Positions 26,301 through 36,045 of a DNA stretch of 64,000 nucleotides are shown one piece after another (within the stretch, counting starts at the first letter, position 1; the number at the start of each line of letters is the position of its first letter). A program made the position numbers and the translations under genes. The DNA lies in contig CM071579.1 in NCBI GenBank assembly GCA_036426205.1, positions 20,012,782 to 20,076,781 of the forward strand, read 5' to 3'. The notes beneath the pieces were generated by a model. It saw only the letters and a list, made by a program, of their open reading frames with translations. It was not told the origin of the DNA and made no database searches. Origin of the DNA: Ascaphus truei. Taxonomy: Eukaryota > Chordata > Amphibia > Anura > Ascaphidae.

Positions 26301-29300
26301 GACAAAGGGGTGTGCCAGGGCTTGTGCAGGACATGAAGGGCAGTGCCTTAGCAAAGGCTTGTTAAAATAGAATACAAGAAATTGGTCTTTCAAAGTTGTT
26401 TTTTTTAAAACAGAAAATGCTAAAAGTATTTTTTCTTACTACAGAACTGATTTTATTAAAAAAAAACACACATGCAGATATTGCCTGAACTGCCAGCTTT
26501 AAGGCTTTGTCATAGTGCAGATAAGGCGCGAGCGTAAACAAACACTGCCAATGCATATGCGGTAGTGTGCTAGCACGTGCAACATGCGCTACAGGGATAG
26601 CGGCGCTTTCAGTGCGAGACACCGCGGGTCACACAGGACGCGGAGGCCCGCGTGCTCTGCAATGGACGCGGCTCCTTAACATATACGATCGCAGCACAGA
26701 TACTCATTTAGGAATGTGCATAAAAGCTTACAGATAAAACTTTTACCAGTGGCATGCAGCATGCGGGCGGTATACTAGTATACTTAACCAGTGGCATGCA
26801 GGCATGGCGCGGGTATATAGCAGTACTTTACCAGTGGCATGCAGCATGGCGCGGGTATATAGCAGTACTTTACCAGTGGCATGCAGCATGGCGCGGGTAT
26901 ATAGCAGTACTTTACCAGTGGCATGCAGCATGGCGCGGGTATATAGCAGTACTTACAGGGGCATGCAGAATGGTGCGGGTATATAGGCAACTTATTTTAC
27001 AGTGGCATGCAGCATGGCCGCGGGTGGGATATAGCAGTACTTTACCAGTGGCATGCAGCATGGCGTGGGTATATAGTAGTACTTTACCTGGTGGCTTTAC
27101 CTTCGGTACTCCTGGTGCTGACCCAAGTGGCGTCCTGCACATCAGCTGCTCCAATTCTTAGGCTACGCTTAGTGATGGTGACATCAGGCTACGGTCGCTG
27201 GAAAAATCAAATTGAGATGACTTCCAGTGATTGCGACCAAGCCGTCGCCGACAGCGGCAATGGATTTGTTTTGACGTCGCAGGCACTATAAGCGCAGCCT
27301 TATGCTCGATGAAGCTAAATCGCTGCACCCGATGCGCACACGCGATGTCTGCTCTGTTTATTCACATTCTTACAGACCTCCTTAAAGTGCAGAGATAGGA
27401 TGCACAAAACGTTTCTGGTAAGAAGTGCCTGAAATGGGTTTTTGTAGTAGGGGTGACACCAAGCCTCTGATTGCACTCGGATATAACGTGAGGAGCTCCT
27501 GTCGTGGCGTGAGCAGCAACTTACATCTTTGAATTCCAGGTGCATCAAGTTGCAGCTCGGTGGAGAAGCCGCACAGGCAGAAGCTTGGGACTGGTTGGCA
27601 GCAAACCAGCTTTCTTCTGTTGTTACCACCAAGGAGTCGAGGTATTTTCTTTTTCCTCTGGATTAGGGGGGGGGGGGGTCCAATTCCAGTCCTCAAGGGC
27701 CGCTAACAAGTCAGGTTTTCAGGATATCCCTGCTTCAGCACAGGTGGCGAAATTAGTGGCTCCGTCAATGACTGCTTTAGATAGTCCCTCCATGTTAAAC
27801 TCTTGTAGGAGTGAGGGAAACGTCCCATGTAAAGTAATTCTTCTGTCCACTGCAGTCACCTGTTTACAGGACCTGTAACGTGTGAATTCATACAACGTGG
27901 GTCTCCCCAGCATGGGTCAGCGATGCCCCGTTACTATACCACATATACTTGCCAGATGAAGGCCCTGTGTCTCTGCAAAGGCATGCAGGACATGCAATGG
28001 TTCGGTTGTAGGTTATGAAGCACAAGGAATAAGCCATTTATGGAGTCCACTAAAACGTTGATGTTTAATCCGCTACGCTGACTTCAGAAAGATTTGTTAC
28101 AGTGGAAGGGCTTTGCTCTTCTGGAATACCTTTAGAATAGACGGACTTCTTTTTATTTTGACGAGCTTTCTGGTGGTAAATTTCTCCCTTGCTTGGGTCA
28201 GCTTTGCTTTGTGGACCTTGAATGTTGCTGTCCAGGTGCTGAAAACCAGATACAAGAAACAGTGGAAACAACGACATTGATTCTGCAACCCAGCGTTGGC
28301 CTTCTCCAGTCCTCGAGCCAGGTATTGGATATCCCTGCTTCAGCACAGGTGGCTCAACCAATGGCTCAGTCGGGATAAATGTGCTGAAGCAGGGATACCC
28401 CCAATACCTGGCCTGTTGGTGGCCTTTGTCTGGAGTTGGCCGCCCTGCCATAACAACACTACTCTATCACTGTACCGAAGTGTAAACACACAATGCTTAT
28501 GTTCACGTTTTAACCACAACACACTATGGCTTACATGCCAACTGCTTTAATATCTGGTTTAGGTGATACACCTAACGAGTGTTGGCTGATACTGTATCTC
28601 TTCTTCCAGTGCAACAGATGAAGCCTGGCGGCTGATGACTACCTACTTGGATAAATATAAATCACAAAACAATCTCTACCATTGCTGTGTCATCAATAAA
28701 ATGCTGTCTCATGGAGTTCCTTTGCCCAGCTGGCTAATAAACAGCTACAAGGTAAAAATCTTCACCGCCGTTATTTTCAGCACCTTGTTAAAGCACCGAG
28801 CAGGAGCGGCGTTCACAGATTATGATGGTGTACACAGAGCTTTTAGAAAAGAATTGGGGAGACTGAAGCTGGTTTTGGGGGAAATGTGGAATAATGTGTA
28901 GATTTGCCCCCCCCCCCCTGGGTTCCATGTTCTTCCTTTCGCTGTGTCCAAGTCAAGAGTCTCCCTTTCTATATGGAATAAAATCCACCCGTTTTGAGAT
29001 TCTTTAAATAACCTGTTACAACCCCCCCCCCCCCCCAGTTGACCTTGGGGTGCTGCCTTCCTCCGCTCCGTGTCCCGGCCATGAATCCGCCCTACAAGTT
29101 TGTTTGGCTGTAGATGGTGTGTGGATTGGACACAATGGCCGCCTGTGTTTCCCTTTTGCAGGCTGTGGATGCACCGAAACTGCTGCGCCTCTACCTGAAG
29201 TACGACCTTCTGCAAGAGGCCGCAGAACTGGTGTTGGACTATGTTGATGCAATTCTGGGGAAAGGCCACCAGAATTTTGGAATTGAGGTACTTACCCCAC

Positions 29301-32300
29301 CTCCCCTCCCCCGTTTGCTTTAGGAAGAAAGACAACCTAATGCTATTTTATCTTAAGGTGTGATATTGATTGGCTGTGATATTGATTGGGTGTGGGTGTG
29401 ATTGAGTGATTGGGATTGATAGATTATGTGTATTTTTTAACACCATGGCACGTTCACCTCATTTTTAGGTGTCTTCCCCCTCCCCTCCCCCCCCCTTGTT
29501 CCTGCTAGGAACATGTAACTAGTTATTGGTACTTAGCTGCGCTGTCACTGCAGCAGTGAGTGCCCAAATCCCACATTGAAGTTTTGTTTCCTTGCAGTTT
29601 CCCCTCTCTGCCACGTCCCCGCCGGTCTGGCTCCCATACACTGCTATAGACAATCTCCTACAAGCGCTGGGAGAAAATACAAGCAACACGCACAACATGG
29701 ATGTGAGTATCTCTGAGTCTGCTTCCCTTTCCTCGCCAGCTCTCTTCTAAACCGGACGCCTGTCTGAAATAGCAAGTGGTTTTGTGAATCTGGGCACTTT
29801 TTTTTTTTTGCTGAGATACAGACTGTTAAAGAAGCGGTTCATGTCGTATTAGATCAGCGGTGGTGGGGGGAGGAGGGAAGGGGGCCGTGGGCGGTTGCAG
29901 GGGTTCCGTGCTCTTCCCCGAGGCATTTAAATGACATGCCGGGGTTACCACGCGGGCCTCTGCAAACTCTACATACCGAGGTTTCACCGGCTTCAGGACG
30001 CGTGACCATGGCAACACGGCATCAAATGATGCTGTGGGGTCATGCAACGCCATGATAGCGTAACGTGACGTCAAATGACGCCGGACGAGGTAAGGCGGGG
30101 GTCGCAACATCGGAGGGGACCTGTCGGGGGGCACAGCAAAAAAAAAGTTTGCGCGCCCCTGTATTAGATAATAGTTTCTAATTTTTTTCTTTTACAATTA
30201 TTCAACTCAATGCCATTTGTAGTGAGTATTAATATACTGAGCATCCTGTGATTTCTATAGCGGGTTTAGCCCACCTCTCCAGCAGTGCAAGATTTTACCA
30301 ACACTTTCCTGTTTGATCATTTGTTAGCAATATTCCCAGCAGTTTGAGCTGCAAACTGTAACAATAGATAATGTTACCTTAGTAATGTAAAGATACATTG
30401 TAGCTGCTGAGTGACACTAACTGAAGGTTTGATTGAAAGTGAAAGGCGGCCATTTAGTAAACCCTGAGAAGCAGGATTTTGCCGATCGATCACAGGAGAA
30501 CGAATCAAACGGCAGCCTAGGTAATTCGTTTTCAATAAAGGTAATCATCGGCTGCATATATTAAAGCAAATATATATATTATTATTTTTTTTTTAAGTGC
30601 CGTTTTGGCTGCCTCTTTAAGGAAATGACTTGCATTCTAAGCGAAACAGTCTTGTGGACACGAACGTGCAAATCCTTACATTACACTTTTTCCTCTCATT
30701 CATAATGAAGGCAGACGTACGTGGGACATTTTTGTCACATTTGTTAGGTTAGATGCTAGCTGCTAAGAAGATGTACGTACATAATATACACCTTCCCAAT
30801 AATGGGATACAAGACGCCAGAGTGTTTATTCCATGGTGCATTTGACATTGTAAACCATGGTCGGTAGTAAATGATTCTCCACGTCGGTGAAGCATATTTT
30901 CAATATGCAGCAAAACGGCTAATTGATTTCTCTGCTCAGCAGCCATGGGCGTAATGGGGAGAACCTCTCCCGGTAGTGTTACATTCAGTTGTAGATGAAA
31001 GAAGAAAATTGTGTAACAAACAGAAATTACCAAACACAGTTTCTTTTTACTTGTTTTTTCATGCGACTGAATACAGCAGATGTAACCTTTCATCCAGATT
31101 TATTTGGTTAAGGAACCCTATAATTGTAATGTGAAATTCTGCGGAACCCCAACCCTCTCTAATAGCGCGTCTGAGATCAGATGCATAGTAAGGAACCCCA
31201 ACCCTCTCTAATAGCGCGTCTGAGATCAGATGCATTGTAAATTGCAGGGAACCCTTTAGGGATGCCCAGGGGACCCAAGGATTCATAGGAGAACCCCTGT
31301 TGAAAAACACTGTTCTAAGGGATTTAACACTATTGCATAAGGCACTCGAGGTCAAAGGACTGAGTATGTAATCTGATGCCAATCCAAATCCTTAGTGCCA
31401 CCTTGTATGTAAAAGTGGATAAGTGAGCAGATTATGAAAAGCGTGAATAAAGAAACAAATTTGAGGATTATCACAGAATAACAAATGAGTTTATTTTGCG
31501 TACATGTGCACACACAGAAGGAAGTTTCAAAATAAAACTTCCACATCGAAATGTGGCCTACAAGACATATTTATACCAAAAATACTAAGCCCACGCCCCC
31601 TGTATGAGGTGGCGTGTACGTCATCATATAAGCGTATAAGATAAACAAAATATGAATATGAGAACATTGGGTTAATAACATAACTGTAAGATTCATACTA
31701 AAAATTAATTGTCAGCTAACCTTTCCTCTATATACGTTGATTTCTGGGAAAGGGTGTATTTGACCACGAGACCCTCCCCCTGACTGTGAGATGTCTGTTA
31801 TCTATGTTTTATTTTCATAACAGTGGCAGCATTTCTCCCATCTCCAAGGTCTTGTGGTTAGCTGAAGAGCTTATTATCACTTAAAACTTAGGAGCAAGAA
31901 GAAAAAAGAAAAAAAATGTCTTTCAAACTTCCCCAGCATTCATACAAACAGTAGACATGATGGATGACAATATCAGGCACCTAAGATGGATGCTGACTAA
32001 AAATGGCTGCTCAGATCCTAGTGCTGTTTACATCAGACCCCCCCCCCCCCCCCCATAATGTACTTTTTTCTCAACTTTGTCAAGATATTTAGCCTGGGGT
32101 CAGTATAAATAATTGACCCGCACTCGCCAGATTTATCAAGAGGTAAAATTTAAAAAGAGAAAAGTTTATGGTTGAACTTTCATTTCACTTCCGTTTTACA
32201 GCTCAGGCAAAAGATTTCACTTTGGGAGGCCAAACAAAGACTAGATTATAGTGTTAGCTGAATTTCTGTTTAATAGATCCTGACATTTCCCGATCAATTT

Positions 32301-33009
32301 ACAAGCCTTCCTTAACCACTTCAGTTCCAGAGCAAGCTGCTAAGCAATGTCTGCCTGCGGGGGAGGGGGGGGGGGGTTCTCAACTTCAGTCCTTAAGACT
32401 CTTCCCCCCCCCCCCCCACCCTACCCAAACAGGTCAGGTTTTAAGGACATTCCAGCTTCAGCACAAGTGGCAGTCGAAGAGCCTACTTCAGCATAGTCTT
32501 CGACTGAGCCACCTGTGCTGAAGCAGGGATGTCCTTAAAACCTGACCTGTTAGGGGGGGGTCTTACTGGCTTTCTCAGCATTCACTGCTTTGTGTGACTC
32601 CTACTTCAGGCTTTGAATAGAAGGGGTGTATTCTAAATGCCGGATTTTTCTTTTCCCACAGATTCTTGTCAAGCTGAATGAAAAGCTGGATGATTATTTT
32701 CAGAAGCTGGAGAGTTGCACCGGCCTCCTGTTAAATCGTCGGAGTTAGCATATCCGTCCCTCTACACAGGGAGCCTGGGTGAGGAAGCTTTCCAAAGCAA
32801 AATGGCAACTGCAGGAAGGCAGGATCTCAGCCATGTACGGAACTGTAATGACATTCAGATGCGATGGGAAGATTACAACTGCGGATCAATTGTTTTGTAA
32901 AAAAAAAAATTTGTATGAAGTCCCCTCCACTTGTATGTTCATTTCTATTGTTAAGTATTTTTTTATTTTACCCAAAATTTCCAAAATTATGCTGTATTGG
33001 TCAAATAAA
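3980..33009 (+). CDS. NUP160: NUP160, nuclear pore complex protein Nup160 (gene span, 35 exons visible, first coding exon missing)
   Basis: Nup160 is a large scaffold subunit of the Y (Nup107-160) complex of the nuclear pore, needed for pore assembly and mRNA export. It has an N-terminal beta-propeller followed by a long alpha-helical solenoid. Spliced exons give about 1368 residues that follow the recalled human protein (1436 residues) from end to end, for example KYSESAGGYYY, LLNNAVRLK, LTNQTVHRLVLPHPSRMYRS, ARAVDLMTHNYYELLYAFH and GHQNFGIEFPLSA. All introns begin GT and end AG, and phases agree across all junctions. The part before residue 43 or so (human numbering) is not found between 1 and 3979, so the true start and promoter lie upstream or inside the G-rich array. 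The stop is TAG at 32746-32748 and the poly(A) signal AATAAA is at 33004-33009. One exon (25712-25835) has a broken frame. Exon coordinates are given in the block entries. Confidence 0.97.
5790..5995 (-). repeat. CORE-SINE/MIR-like SINE, reverse orientation
   Basis: The stretch contains AAAGTGACTTGCCCAAGGTC followed by AGGAGCCGACACC, AACCAGGTTCCCCTGCTTC and TTCACTGAGCCACTCC, the tRNA-derived head and core of MIR-type SINEs read in reverse. The proximal side has CATAGCACTTGAGAG and CCTGTCCCGTGG, matching the tail seen in forward orientation at 47590-47770. It lies in a NUP160 intron. Confidence 0.65.
8008..9141. mobile_element. Composite inverted-repeat (foldback) element in NUP160 intron
   Basis: The ends form imperfect inverted repeats of about 35 bp (8008-8044 and 9101-9141, around ATGCAACTCCTAACAGACAG). 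Inside are two further hairpins: arms 8045-8248 and 8526-8728 are nearly perfect reverse complements of about 200 bp with a loop of about 280 bp, and arms near 8885-8960 and 9033-9105 form a second stem. The first loop contains GGCACGTGGTGCGAAATGCG, a degraded relative of the hammerhead-like ends found elsewhere in the window. No transposase or reverse transcriptase frame is present, so it is non-autonomous. It may be head-to-head Penelope-type ends rather than a DNA transposon. Confidence 0.7.
11373..11399. repeat. (GT)n microsatellite
   Basis: Perfect dinucleotide run in a NUP160 intron. Confidence 0.9.
11480..11790. mobile_element. Probable copy of the GTGCGCAAACT hAT-like MITE interior
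   Basis: The interior shares CGCGAGGCCTCT, TTACCATGGCAA and the TGACATCACGT/GACCCCAC pattern with the copies at 24836-25142, 29850-30165 and 47814-48086. The terminal inverted repeats are not clear here, so the limits are approximate. Confidence 0.45.
12603..17621 (+). CDS. NUP160: NUP160 exon block 2: helical solenoid, first half
   Basis: Eleven exons: 12603-12773, 13089-13188, 13368-13533, 13950-14077, 14429-14589, 14677-14810, 15408-15481, 15628-15784, 16184-16253, 16349-16447 and 17502-17621. Recognisable peptides are ISQEEFRQLQ, YACCLQYQEALSRPLAIH, SLVDHLYLMP, EKISEQILEDLI, IREMDYET-like LLREMDYET, STTRFLICRDLLILQ, ESNLQHLSFLELSD, PQTVVELFFQDVARK, WPSNPSFLFPECLM, LLQPWCQVNVGSAHFM and ALECFCQAASEV. 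All are conserved with vertebrate Nup160. The exon at 15628 ends CT before GTATCC, and the next begins CTGG, restoring a leucine codon. Confidence 0.95.
13691..13830. mobile_element. Palindromic MITE family A copy
   Basis: Two near-mirror halves: GGCCACCAACAGGCCAGGT and AGGATATCCCAGCTTCAGC pair with GCAGGGATATCCTGAAAACC and GGCCTGTTGGTGGCC. The family is a full-length foldback of about 150-180 bp with no coding capacity, and about ten copies occur in this window. Confidence 0.85.
18235..18510 (+). mobile_element. L2-type LINE 3' end fragment, + orientation
   Basis: The sequence with CAGACGCACTTACCAGAACG, TACCTACCAATTGGATTGTA and GTGAAGCGCTATGTACATTA is the reverse complement of the 3' untranslated part of the L2 element at 23600-24614, and it ends in the same AAATAAAGACAC tail. 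It is a 5'-truncated insertion just upstream of a NUP160 exon at 18527. Confidence 0.7.
18527..21869 (+). CDS. NUP160: NUP160 exon block 3: helical solenoid, second half
   Basis: Seven exons: 18527-18622, 18700-18794, 19765-19861, 20188-20293, 20388-20548, 21563-21623 and 21759-21869. They encode the best conserved part of the protein (GLPELVIQLATLAIAEAADD, FKHHLDLGNNSQAYDALTQI, QLDCLRQLVVVLCERSQLQE, VEFPYVNLHNE, MFEYGRRLGREVRTLGGLQK, NCLRLIRPDYAWIVQP, EILELQDIEKEYVLCRTRLT). The exon at 20388 starts 24 nt after a perfect (GT)n tract, which acts as the sequence just upstream of its polypyrimidine tract. The exon at 21869 ends in phase 1, which matches the start of the damaged exon at 25712. 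Confidence 0.95.
18922..19078. mobile_element. Palindromic MITE family A copy
   Basis: CAACAGGTCAGGTTTCCAGG and ATCCCTGCTTCAGCACAGGT are mirrored by GCTGAAGCAGGGATATCCTG and AAAACCTGACCTGTTTGGGG. Runs of C and G mark the two ends. Confidence 0.85.
19910..20130. mobile_element. Palindromic MITE family A copy, internally expanded
   Basis: Same arms as at 13691. The centre carries extra tandem copies of GGGCCACCTGTGCTGAAGCT and GGGACTGATTGGGCAACC, so this copy is longer than the others. Confidence 0.8.
20318..20363. repeat. (GT)n microsatellite beside a NUP160 3' splice site
   Basis: A perfect run of more than 40 bp ends 24 nt upstream of the exon at 20388. It can form Z-DNA and is likely length-polymorphic. 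Confidence 0.9.
20860..21030. mobile_element. Palindromic MITE family A copy
   Basis: The left arm GGTCCACCAACAGGCCCAGG with GGATATCCTGGCTTGG pairs with the right arm GAAGCAGGGATGTCCTGAAA and CCTGTTGGTGGACC. Confidence 0.8.
21999..23504. mobile_element. 1.5-kb element with about 175-bp terminal inverted repeats
   Basis: The left end (21999-22178) and right end (23322-23504) are imperfect reverse complements over about 175 bp. Examples are AATGAATACGACGCAACAAT against ATGGTTGTGTCATATTCATT, and GGCTGCCTGAACTGTTTGCC against GGCAAACAGTTAAGGTAGCC. A second inverted repeat of about 38 bp lies inside (22166-22203 and 22390-22434, around ACCACAGCAGGATAGTACAT). No transposase is evident; the interior shows no sustained reading frame. 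It is best read as a non-autonomous DNA transposon, possibly with another element nested in its left half. Confidence 0.7.
23504..24835. mobile_element. Unclassified dispersed repeat split by an L2 insertion
   Basis: The left piece (23504-23597) has TTACATAGTAGATGAGGTTG and TCCATCAAGTTCAACCCATG. The right piece (24594-24835) resumes with TTATTGATCCAGAGGAAGGC, then TTGGCAATCATATTACTTCC and ATCAACATCCTTCCCATGTA. I recognise these as one repeat family common in amphibian and fish DNA, but cannot name its class with confidence. The L2 fragment sits between the two pieces. Confidence 0.55.
23598..24614 (-). mobile_element. L2-type non-LTR retrotransposon fragment (C-terminal ORF2 plus 3' UTR)
   Basis: The - strand frame at 23889-24614 encodes about 240 residues with IRPFLCYSTAKTLTQALILS, LDYCNLLLSGLP, ILNAAARIT, LKSLSWLPIKSRISH, and LWNALPLNTRLAPSLSTFKT, typical of the end of L2/CR1-clade reverse transcriptase ORFs after the catalytic domain. 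The 3' untranslated part with GAAGCGCTATG-type sequence and a terminal (TATG)n tract follows at 23598-23880. The catalytic part is absent, so this is a 5'-truncated dead copy. Confidence 0.85.
24836..25142. mobile_element. hAT-like MITE family B copy (TIR GTGCGCAAACTG type)
   Basis: Ends with CAGTTTGCGCACCGCTGG and begins AGGGAGCACAAATTTG. The interior contains a C run, TTGCCATGGCAACG and a TGACG-rich palindrome shared with 29850-30165 and 47814-48086. Confidence 0.65.
25712..25835 (+). CDS. NUP160: NUP160 exon with clustered frame breaks
   Basis: Between CAG at 25709-25711 and GTAAGT at 25836 lie 124 nt clearly homologous to the Nup160 segment with ALLVQAGLFDKAIYLC, TFK and PLTPIFEGLAF. These three pieces fall in different frames. 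Reading from the expected phase gives a stop (TAA) within 60 nt. Against the expected protein I see about two bases missing before ALLVQAG, one after the cysteine codon, one after TFK, and about four extra bases before the donor. The total length is what I would expect for an intact exon. No other NUP160 exon shows such damage, so a local sequence error is the simplest reading; true decay cannot be excluded. Confidence 0.85.
26740..27095. repeat. 42-bp minisatellite in NUP160 intron
   Basis: About eight copies of a unit with CCAGTGGCATGCAGCATGGC and GCGGGTATATAGCAGTAC. Perfect 42-bp spacing is seen at 26831, 26873 and 26915; outer copies carry indels (for example near 26760 and 27010) that resemble sequencing noise. 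Confidence 0.9.
27161..27299. mobile_element. Harbinger-like MITE, short
   Basis: Inverted ends GGCTACGCTTA and TAAGCGCAGCC are flanked on both sides by TTA (27158-27160 and 27300-27302), which fits the three-base target duplication of PIF/Harbinger elements. Related to the element at 44199. Confidence 0.65.
27540..32748 (+). CDS. NUP160: NUP160 exon block 4: C-terminal end
   Basis: Five exons: 27540-27641, 28610-28751, 29162-29287, 29598-29702 and 32662-32748. Peptides include CIKLQLGGEAAQAEAWDWLA, NQLSSVVTTKESS, ATDEAWRLMTTYLDKYK, NNLYHCCVINKMLSHGVPLP, LLRLYLKYDLLQEAAELVLD and WLPYTAIDNLLQALGE. The last exon encodes ILVKLNEKLDDYFQKLE and ends LLNRRS-stop, close to the vertebrate C-terminus. 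This end of the protein contacts partner nucleoporins at the hub of the Y complex. The last intron (29703-32661) is about 3 kb and holds several repeats. Confidence 0.95.
27673..27770. mobile_element. Palindromic MITE family A, half copy
   Basis: Contains CAATTCCAGTCCTCAAGGGC, CAAGTCAGGTTTTCAGG and ATATCCCTGCTTCAGCACAG; the mirror arm is missing. Confidence 0.7.
28294..28445. mobile_element. Palindromic MITE family A copy
   Basis: ATATCCCTGCTTCAGCACAG and TGGCTCAACCAATGGCTCAG pair with GTGCTGAAGCAGGGATACCC and TACCTGGCCTGTTGGTGGCC. Confidence 0.75.
29850..30165. mobile_element. hAT-like MITE family B copy
   Basis: Right end AAGTTTGCGCGCCCCTG. The interior has CATGGCAACACGGCATCAAA, GTGGGGTCATGC and GTAACGTGACGTC, matching the other family B copies. 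The left end near ATCAGCGGTGG is degenerate. Confidence 0.6.
31090..31325. repeat. Dispersed repeat with internal 62-bp-scale duplication
   Basis: The segment with AAGGAACCCCAACCCTCTCT and AATAGCGCGTCTGAGATCAG occurs twice in tandem (from about 31143 and 31190), followed by GAACCCCTGTTGAAAAACAC, the end of a dispersed element. Family not recognised with certainty. Confidence 0.5.
32371..32570. mobile_element. Palindromic MITE family A copy
   Basis: AAACAGGTCAGGTTTTAAGG and CATTCCAGCTTCAGCAC pair with CACCTGTGCTGAAGCAGGGA and TTAAAACCTGACCTGTTAGG. It ends about 90 nt before the last NUP160 exon. Confidence 0.8.
33004..33009 (+). terminator. NUP160: NUP160 poly(A) signal
   Basis: AATAAA lies 256 nt after the stop codon at 32746-32748 in an AT-rich 3' untranslated region, the first canonical signal downstream of the stop. 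A short 3' UTR is inferred. Confidence 0.75.
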
Positions 33010-33129
33010 TATTTATACTTTTTGAGAAGCTATCATCCATGTTAATGGCGGTGTAATCAGACTTTGTAAATTGTATTGGCCATTTCTCTGTGATTCAAAA
33101 AATACTTCTTTAAATATTTTTGCAAAATT

Positions 33130-33400
33130 GGTGCTTCTGTTTCTACTGGTATTTTATTGACTTGAATATTTTAAATAGATTATTTCTCAAGAATTAATTA
33201 AATCAAAACATTTATTAACGAAGACTCGACACCACTTCTATAATAAAAAAAACAGAAACCTCCCACACACTTCACGTCTGAGTGATTTGTCAAGCACAGG
33301 TGTGAAACGCGTGGCAGGTTTCTGGGGCTTTTTTGACGACGTGTTGAGTATTCATTAATAAATGTTGTGATTTTTAATTAACCATGGTCCCTCAAATGTC
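33130..33400. mobile_element. Inverted-repeat element with GAAACGCGT motif, just after NUP160
   Basis: AACATTTATTAACGAAGACT is mirrored by TATTCATTAATAAATGTTG. The centre (33278-33314) has CACAGGTGTGAAACGCGTGG, related to the Penelope-type ends elsewhere, but the conserved CTGANGA core is not present, so a working ribozyme is unlikely. Confidence 0.5.
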
Positions 33401-33944
33401 CGGTGCAGTTCCTTTTGTGAATCTCCAATAAGCACGTACTAGTAACACAGAGCTGGGATACAGAGGAATACTACGCAAAAGGGAACAGAAGCTTGGGTGC
33501 CCGGAACACAAGTTCAGAATAGGTAGTCGTCTGCTGATTTATATTCCTAGACAGTGACTTACTTTGAGGCTTGGGTTTCAGAAGCTCTAGCCACGTTGGA
33601 TACAAATTCCAATCGAAAGCTCTTAAAGGTTTAGAAGGCCTGATGTGCAAAATGTTTTGTTGAATCCGGTAGCACAGTGTTGGGTGGACTGTGTCCTGAG
33701 TTGGTAACCAACAAGATTTCCACAGCACTGTAATCCAATAAATATATATTCTTTTTGTACACTTTTTAAAAAAAAATATATCTCTATCGAGAGTTCAAAT
33801 GGATCATCATATAACATAGGCAGGTAGGCCACACCTACACGTTTCATGCCGAGGCCTAAAGTTACCAGAAGGAATAATGCCACACGTGGGAGTAGGTTCG
33901 TGCTCATTTTTATTTAGTTGTAGATTGAGAACTTGTTAACATTG

Positions 33945-34430
33945 TCCCCCACCCCAATACACTCACCCCACCCATCCACACCCCCTACACTCAATACTCA
34001 CCCCACACCTCACCCACCCAATACACTCACACCCCAACCATCCACACACCTACACTCTCACCCCACCCATCCACATACCTCCCTACACTCTCACCCCACC
34101 CATCCACACACCTCACCCACCCCAATACACTCACACCCCACCCATCCATACCCCAATACACATCCCCACCCCAATACACACACCCCACCCACTCACACCC
34201 CAATACACACCGCATCCACACCCCACCCATCCACACACCTCACTCACCCCAATACACTCATCCACCACCCTGACCCACCCCAAAACTCACACCCCAAAAC
34301 ATTCACATGCCACCCATCCACACACCCACCCCACCCATGCACGCACCCCAACCACCCATCCACATACACCTCACCCACCCCCCACCCCCACCCCAAGGCA
34401 CACACCTAACCCACCCCTCAATGTCACGAG
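33945..34430. repeat. CACCC-rich low-complexity tract
   Basis: Irregular repeats of CACCCCACCCATCCACAC and CCCAATACACTCAC. Threonine/proline/histidine-rich reading frames across it are artefacts. A similar but shorter tract lies at 35845-36045. Both are intergenic. Confidence 0.9.
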
Positions 34431-34774
34431 AGACCAATGATTTTAACAACTACTTGACCCGGATCCTTTGAGCAAAGCAGGAGATAAAATAGTGATTTAT
34501 TTACAGAATGAATATACACAGCTTGATTTACAATTACAACAAAAAATACACTTACTAGTTACGATAAGTCTTGTTACAGGATGGAACTTAGATGGAACTG
34601 TTACCGCATGATGACTCTCAGATGGAATTGCTTCCTGATGGGCTGCAGGTTTTTTTTTAATGCACTAAACAGGCCTATACTTAACCCATGCAGCCAATCT
34701 ACTCTGTGGGAATTATTCCTTAACCCTATCACGGACTTGGCAGTACCTTTCAAACCTGGCAGAGGGGCCTCTCA

Positions 34775-35103
34775 TAGGGTGACCAGATTTTCAAAATGAA
34801 AAACCAGGACACATTAAAAAATTATTTATAAAACAAATTACATCACGTGACGGCTTGCAGCACCTCGTCAAAACTCTGCCCCCCACATCCTCCAATCACA
34901 GCCGGCATTCTCTTGCTATCTCTGCGCCCCCACCTCCCGCCCGCTTGGGAGGGCAGCCAGCAGCCAGCATCCTCTGCTCCCTGCAGACCCAAAAGCCGGG
35001 ACCCCAAGTAAAAACCGGGAAAATTTGAGAATTAATTGGAAACTGGGACAGCACATGAAAAAACGGGACTGTCCCGGCTAAACCGGGACGTATGGTCACT
35101 ATA
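34775..35103. mobile_element. hAT-type MITE with perfect 8-bp target-site duplication
   Basis: Ends TAGGGTGACCA and TGGTCACTATA are inverted repeats. The flanks are identical: GCCTCTCA at 34767-34774 and again at 35104-35111. An 8-bp duplication is the hallmark of hAT transposition. The element has no coding capacity. Confidence 0.85.
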
Positions 35104-35844
35104 GCCTCTCAGTCTGCCCTGGGCATGTGTCAACTTTGCACCTTGGCTGCTGAGCATATGAGCCCGTCGCCTCTACCGGGCGCCGTTCAGCCTGGGCCAA
35201 GCAGCCATTTGCCAGGATGCCTTATTGAAATTCTCCTTCCCCCCCACCCCCTTGCTAACAAATGGTTAACACCTTCATATCCTGGATGGTCTTTGAAGTC
35301 GGAGTTATATATGCATTGCTCACCTCACAGGAATCTCCTGCTATACACGTCTAAGCACAGTACTTAAAACTTAAGTGTTATTTCCTGTTCCGGACCCCTG
35401 AATGAAAATCCCCTTATGTCTATAATGTACAAACAGTTAAACTAGGGGGACTTTAATTCATCAATTTTGATAAGGCGTGAAAAATTGCGTGATAACCTTT
35501 TTAAGGGTTTTACCTGACCAGCACTTACAGCAAAATTCAGCTTGCTAGGACTTTCCTAACAGAAGTTAGCTAAAAGCTATTCGCTGTGCTACGGGCTGCT
35601 AGGTTTTAAAACCTTTTTTATTTTTCACGGTTTACAGGGAAACATGGACACAATAACACATACATTTAATTCATGAAATTATTGCTGCCACCTTATACCT
35701 GGTGGGACACACACAGACATGCTTCATACATTTGCAATGTTGCAGCCATTACTGGGGCGCAGAGCTGGTACTCTACAATTCCCCAATATGGCTCATGGGC
35801 ACCAAGACGGGCATAATAACTTTATTTATTGGCCTGGGTACCCC

Positions 35845-36045
35845 CTCACCGTCACACTCAACACCCCCCACCCCAAAACATACCCATCCCAACAGCCCCC
35901 CCACCCCAAAACACACCCACCCCAAAACACACAACTAACCCAACACACACACAGGCCTCACCCATCCCCAACACCTCCTCCCTCACCCCAATACACTCAC
36001 ACTCCATCCATCCCAACACACACCCCTCCCTCCATCCTTATTCAT
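35845..36045. repeat. CACCCC-rich low-complexity tract
   Basis: Repeats of CCCACCCCAAAACACACCCA type, like the tract at 33945-34430. No gene is seen between 33400 and 36240 apart from these repeats and the hAT MITE. Confidence 0.85.

Noticed and set aside
26743..27161. Repeat-protein-like frames with repeated CMPLVKYCYIPAP or WHAAWRGYIAVLY units
   Set aside because: The 42-bp unit is a multiple of three, so any frame repeats. It lies in a NUP160 intron and no frame has a domain.
33933..34409. Thr/Pro/His-rich 158-codon frame
   Set aside because: Product of the CACCC-rich low-complexity tract; no domain, no splice context.
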